From Burkholderiales bacterium 8X (lineage in GTDB: Bacteria > Pseudomonadota > Gammaproteobacteria > Burkholderiales > Burkholderiaceae_C): a stretch of 64,000 bases of DNA. Below are positions 61,055-64,000 of this stretch, one piece after another. Below the pieces are notes generated by a model. That model searched no databases and had not been told where the DNA came from. It saw nothing but the letters and a program-made list of their open reading frames with translations. The stretch spans positions 4,358,883-4,422,882 of the forward strand of contig LR732703.1 in the NCBI GenBank assembly GCA_902506565.1, in the 5' to 3' direction. The translations under genes were made by a program, and so were the position numbers. Numbering within the stretch: position 1 is the first letter of the stretch; each line of letters starts with the position of its first letter.

Positions 61055-61229
61055 GCCGGTACACCGTGCCGCAGTAGGGGCAGCGGGTCTCGCCGGTGCG
61101 CGCGACATCGAGGTACACCTTCGGATGCGCGCTCCAGAGCTTCATGTCGGCCTTGGGACTCGGGCAGAACACGCCGCCCTGGTGATTGAGGTCGGTGGCC
61201 AGCAGTTCGACGACGGCAGTGGTGGGCAT
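61020..61229 (-). CDS. Zinc-finger domain protein (NDUFS6/zf-CHCC type)
   Basis: A 69-residue protein from ATG 61229 (MPTTAVVELLATDLNHQG). The zinc ligands are Cys in GGVFCPSP, His in SAHPKVYLDV and the pair CPYC in ETRCPYCGTVYRL, the pattern of the zf-CHCC family. In mitochondria the homologue is a complex I assembly-related subunit; in bacteria its role is unclear. It follows ilvE by 7 bp and is probably co-transcribed. Such a small protein is easily missed, but the zinc site is well kept. Confidence 0.88.
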   Translation of the reverse strand: MPTTAVVELLATDLNHQGGVFCPSPKADMKLWSAHPKVYLDVARTGETRCPYCGTVYRLKAGESAGGHH

Positions 61230-61236
61230 GGGTTTC

Positions 61237-62184
61237 TCAGACTTTCGCGAGCCACTCGGCGTACTTGGGATTGCGGCCGTTGACGATCTCGAAGAAGGCG
61301 CTCTGGATCTTCTCGGTGATGGGACCGCGGGAGCCGCTTCCGATCTCGATGCGGTCGAGTTCGCGGATCGGCGTGACCTCGGCCGCAGTGCCGGTGAAGA
61401 AGGCCTCTTCGGCGATGTAGACCTCGTCGCGCGTGATGCGCTTTTGCACGAGTTCGAGGCCCAGGTCCTTGCAGATGTGCAGCACGGTGTTGCGCGTGAT
61501 GCCGTTGAGCGCGCCGGCCGAAAGGTCGGGCGTGTAGACCACGCCGCCCTTGACCACGAAGATGTTCTCGCCCGCGCCTTCGGAGACGAAGCCGCTGGCA
61601 TCGAGCAGCAGCGCCTCGTCGTAGCCGTCGTCGAGCGCTTCCATGTTGGCGAGGATCGAGTTGGTGTAGTTGCTCACCGCCTTGGCCTGCGTCATGGTGA
61701 TGTTGACGTGGTGGCGGGTGTAGCTGGAGGTCTTGACGCGGATGCCGCGCTTCATGCCTTCTTCGCCGAGGTAGGCGCCCCAGGACCAGGCCGCGACCAT
61801 GGCGTGGATCCGGTTGCCCTTGGGGCTCACGCCGAGCTTCTCGGAACCGATCCAGACCAGCGGACGCAGGTAGCAGCTTTCGAGCTTGTTCTCGCGCACC
61901 ACCAGCTTCTGCGCCTCGATCATCTCGTCCTGGCTGAACGGGATCTTCATGCGCAGGATCTTGGCGCTGTTGAAAAGCCGCTCGGTGTGCTCGGCCAGCC
62001 GGAAGATCGCCGTGCCTTCGGCAGTGTTGTAGGCCCGCACGCCCTCGAAGGCGCCGCAGCCGTAGTGGAGGGTGTGGCTGAGCACATGCACCTTGGCATC
62101 GCGCCAGTCGACCAGTTCGCCGTCCATCCAGATCTTGCCGTCGCGGTCGTCCAGGGACGGAACGGGCGGAACGAGTGTGCTCAT
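61237..62184 (-). CDS. ilvE: Branched-chain amino acid aminotransferase
   Basis: A 315-residue class IV aminotransferase that makes Val, Leu and Ile from their keto acids using glutamate. The start is ATG 62184 (MSTLVPPVPSLDDRDGKIWMDGELV). Key segments are LHYGCGAFEGVRAY, RLFNSAKILRMKIPF, the PLP lysine in MTQAKAVSNYTNSILANMEA and EGAGENIFVVKGG, then ITRNTVLHICKDLG and FFTGTAAEVTPIRELD. It is clearly IlvE type rather than D-amino acid transaminase (the chain has the long EGVRAY loop). It is divergent from rdgC. Confidence 0.96.
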   Translation of the reverse strand: MSTLVPPVPSLDDRDGKIWMDGELVDWRDAKVHVLSHTLHYGCGAFEGVRAYNTAEGTAIFRLAEHTERLFNSAKILRMKIPFSQDEMIEAQKLVVRENKLESCYLRPLVWIGSEKLGVSPKGNRIHAMVAAWSWGAYLGEEGMKRGIRVKTSSYTRHHVNITMTQAKAVSNYTNSILANMEALDDGYDEALLLDASGFVSEGAGENIFVVKGGVVYTPDLSAGALNGITRNTVLHICKDLGLELVQKRITRDEVYIAEEAFFTGTAAEVTPIRELDRIEIGSGSRGPITEKIQSAFFEIVNGRNPKYAEWLAKV

Positions 62185-62311
62185 GGTGTGGGTCCTTCGG
62201 GCGCAGGGAAGTCGCAAAAGCTTTCCATTTTAGGGGCCCCGAAACGGCCGCGCACCGGGCGCGCGCAACGACAATCCACCGCTTTTGCAGATCCGTCAGA
62301 AAAGGGAATCA

Positions 62312-63331
62312 GTGTCCGTCTTCAAGAACGTCATCGTCTATCGCATCGAACCCACCTGGGTCGCCACGCTCGACCAGATCGAGCAGGCGCTCGGCACCGA
62401 GCGCTTCGCACCCTGCAGCCCTTCGCAGGAGCGGTCGGCCGGCTGGACCGAACCACGGGGCCAGGCCAGCGGCCCGCTGGCGGAGTCCATCGGCGGCCAA
62501 TGGCTGCTCGAATACATGATCGAGAGCAAGACGCTGCCGGCATCGGTGGTGCGTCGCAAGGTCGAGGAGCGGGCCGCGCAGATCGAGGCCACCACCGGCC
62601 GCAAGCCGGGCAAGAAGGAAAAGAAGGAACTCAAGGAAGACGTCACGCACGAGCTGCTGCCGCTCGCCTTCACCCGGCATGCACGGGTCGCGGTCTGGAT
62701 CGACTCGAACGCACGCCGTCTGGTCGTGAACGTCAGCAATCCGGCGCGCGCCGACGAGATCGTGAGCAGCCTGGTCAAGCTGCTGGACGGTTTCGCGGTC
62801 GCGCTGATCAACACCCAGGTCGAGCCGGCGGTCGCGATGTCCGACTGGCTGTCCACGCAGGAGCCGCCGGCCGGCTTCACCATCGATCGCGAATGCGAAC
62901 TCAAGGCAACCGACGATTCGAAAGCCGTGGTGCGCTACGCCAAGCATCCGCTCGACATCGAGGAGATCAAGCAGCATATCGCCGATGGCAAGCGGCCGAC
63001 CCGCCTCGCGCTCACCTGGGAAGACCGGGTGTCCTTCGAGCTGACCGAGGGCATGCAGCTGCGCAAGATCGTGTTCCTCGAAGGCACGCTCGACGATGCG
63101 GGCGGCTCGGGCCATGGCGATACGAAGGAAGACGACTTCGACGCGAACGCGGCGATCGCGACCGGCGAGCTCGGCCAGCTGGTGCCGGACTTGCTCGAAG
63201 CCCTGGGCGGGGAGATGCAACTCGGCACGGCCGCGCCGGCCGAGAAGGCAGGGCCAGGCAGCGCTTCGGCGGGCGCGGCAGGCGGACCGTCGGACATCGA
63301 CCAGCTCGCCGACGAATCGGCGCCGTTCTAA
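62312..63331 (+). CDS. rdgC: Recombination-associated protein RdgC
   Basis: A 339-residue RdgC, a ring-shaped DNA-binding protein that inhibits RecA-mediated exchange. The start is GTG 62312 (read as MSVFKNVIVYRI) with GGGA upstream. FKNVIVYRIEP, LLEYMIESKTLPASVVRRKVEERA, FTRHARVAVWIDSNARRLVVN and RPTRLALTWEDRVSFEL are family segments. It is longer than E. coli RdgC (303) through a Gly/Ala-rich tail ending DESAPF. A GACAAT box at 62270-62275 may be the -10. Degenerate repeats follow the stop. Confidence 0.94.
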   Translation: MSVFKNVIVYRIEPTWVATLDQIEQALGTERFAPCSPSQERSAGWTEPRGQASGPLAESIGGQWLLEYMIESKTLPASVVRRKVEERAAQIEATTGRKPGKKEKKELKEDVTHELLPLAFTRHARVAVWIDSNARRLVVNVSNPARADEIVSSLVKLLDGFAVALINTQVEPAVAMSDWLSTQEPPAGFTIDRECELKATDDSKAVVRYAKHPLDIEEIKQHIADGKRPTRLALTWEDRVSFELTEGMQLRKIVFLEGTLDDAGGSGHGDTKEDDFDANAAIATGELGQLVPDLLEALGGEMQLGTAAPAEKAGPGSASAGAAGGPSDIDQLADESAPF

Positions 63332-63402
63332 GAGCGCCGTTCCAAGAGCGCCGTTCGTTGCAAGGGCGCCGTTCCAGCGGCGCCGCTTTGAAAGCGCCGT
63401 CC
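63323..63402. repeat. Degenerate GAGCGCCGTTC repeat spanning the rdgC stop
   Basis: Five or six imperfect copies of (G)AGCGCCGTTC, 11-18 bp apart, start within the last codons of rdgC (GCGCCGTTCTAA) and run towards the convergent gene. The array is of the same kind as the one after gatB, but with a different unit. Confidence 0.75.
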
Positions 63403-63414
63403 TGGCGCGTCCTT

Positions 63415-63942
63415 CTAGACCGGCGGGCGCAGCGCGTCGGCAGCGCCGGGCCGCACGGCGTCGGCGCTCGACCTGCTGCCCGCGGCTCCGCCGGCACCAT
63501 CGGCTTCGACGCCGATGCCCTGCTCGGCCGCCAGCGCTTCTTCTTGCAAGGCCGGATCGGGCCGCACCAGGCGCCATTCGGTCAACTTGCCGCCGACGAA
63601 GGTGGCATCGACCCACGATCCGCCGGCGTCCGCCCAGCGGAATACTTCGGGCTGCTGGTCCTTGGGCGAACGTTGCTCGCCGAGCGCGCGCGTCATGGCG
63701 ATCACGTGCAGCAAGGTCATCTTCGGCTTGAGCTTGGCGTTGAGCATCACCGAGCTGGCGACCGTTCCGATCGGCCGGTCGGTCGCTCGCTTCAGGACCT
63801 GCATGGTGCGGTTGAGGTGCATCAGCAGGAACATGACGATGGCGCCGGCCGCCAAGGCGACGCCGCCCCAACCGTAGGCCCGATAGGCGCCGACCAGCAA
63901 CAGGAGGCCGGCGAGCGGAACGAAGATTCTTCCGAGATTCAT
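63415..63942 (-). CDS. Uncharacterised small membrane protein
   Basis: A 175-residue protein I cannot name. The start ATG 63942 (MNLGRIFVPLAGLLLLVGAY) is chosen because a GACAAT box lies 7 bp upstream; ATG 63951 is an alternative that adds three residues. There are two membrane helices (about 5-20 and 26-42), then a cytoplasmic or periplasmic part with TVASSVMLNAKLKPKMTLLHVIAMTRALGE and EVFRWADAGGSWVDATFVGGKLTEWRLVRPD. The C-terminus is Ala/Gly rich. No catalytic motif is visible. It converges on rdgC. Confidence 0.8.
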   Translation of the reverse strand: MNLGRIFVPLAGLLLLVGAYRAYGWGGVALAAGAIVMFLLMHLNRTMQVLKRATDRPIGTVASSVMLNAKLKPKMTLLHVIAMTRALGEQRSPKDQQPEVFRWADAGGSWVDATFVGGKLTEWRLVRPDPALQEEALAAEQGIGVEADGAGGAAGSRSSADAVRPGAADALRPPV

Positions 63943-64000
63943 GATTCGCATTGTCGCTTCGCGCCCGTGGCCGAGCAGCGCCGGCCGCTCACCGGCCGCT

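Overview
The window is a high-GC bacterial chromosome segment. It most resembles a member of the Comamonadaceae (Burkholderiales, Betaproteobacteria), probably Variovorax or a close relative. That is inferred from gene content: Bug/TctC receptor genes beside flavoproteins, a GatCAB operon divergent from mreBCD, an rpsL-rpsG-fusA-tuf block of betaproteobacterial type, hemJ beside hemB, and an IlvE/zinc-ribbon pair. Almost all of it is dense, mostly core-type coding sequence. No rRNA, tRNA or CRISPR array was seen.

Layout. 1-7.6 kb: ssb (cut by the window edge), uvrA, an old-yellow-enzyme reductase, an isolated ATP synthase c-subunit-like gene, tesB and an FAD oxidoreductase. 7.6-11.4 kb: two Bug-type solute receptors, a membrane protein with an HExxH motif, and the 3' two thirds of an aromatic-ring monooxygenase. 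At about 11.39 kb this monooxygenase is joined to the first 118 codons of tuf, so neither gene is whole. 11.4-15.2 kb: tuf', fusA, rpsG, rpsL behind a strong promoter. 15.2-21.6 kb: a D,D-carboxypeptidase, a hydrolase, a 2Fe-2S protein, a VanZ-like protein, hemJ, a candidate small RNA, hemB and corA. 21.6-26.1 kb: a secreted repeat protein, LysR, a dienelactone hydrolase, a DsbA-type isomerase, an SDR and MarC. 26.1-29.8 kb: an Mla-type lipid transport operon (permease, ATPase, MCE protein, lipoprotein). 29.9-32.6 kb: a GMC oxidoreductase and a TSUP permease. 32.7-37.6 kb: mreB-mreC-mreD-mrdA. 37.8-41.1 kb: gatC-gatA-gatB. 41.2-43.4 kb: a DUF4124 protein, pyrE and exoA.

Accessory island, 43.4-47.8 kb. 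Four genes run leftwards as one tight operon: a DndB-like DGQHR protein, a DUF2188 protein, a DEGH-box SF2 helicase and a small zinc-finger protein. The operon starts from an AT-rich promoter studded with AGAGCTCT palindromes, one of them inside the -35/-10 spacer. The last ~40 codons of exoA are repeated at the far end, including a 47-bp perfect direct repeat. This is the footprint expected of an element that integrated at the 3' end of exoA, but no integrase is present. There are no dndA/C/D/E genes, so this is not a standard phosphorothioation locus. It is the best candidate here for an undescribed (perhaps anti-phage) system.

47.9-64 kb: a phosphodiesterase, a LysR/flavin monooxygenase/Bug catabolic set, an M48 protease, AmpG, a ketoacyl synthase/chain-length-factor/halogenase-like flavoprotein operon, a two-component system, an O-antigen-ligase-like protein, a zinc-finger protein, ilvE, rdgC and a small membrane protein. 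Short degenerate tandem repeats follow the stop codons of several genes (uvrA, gatB, rdgC and others).
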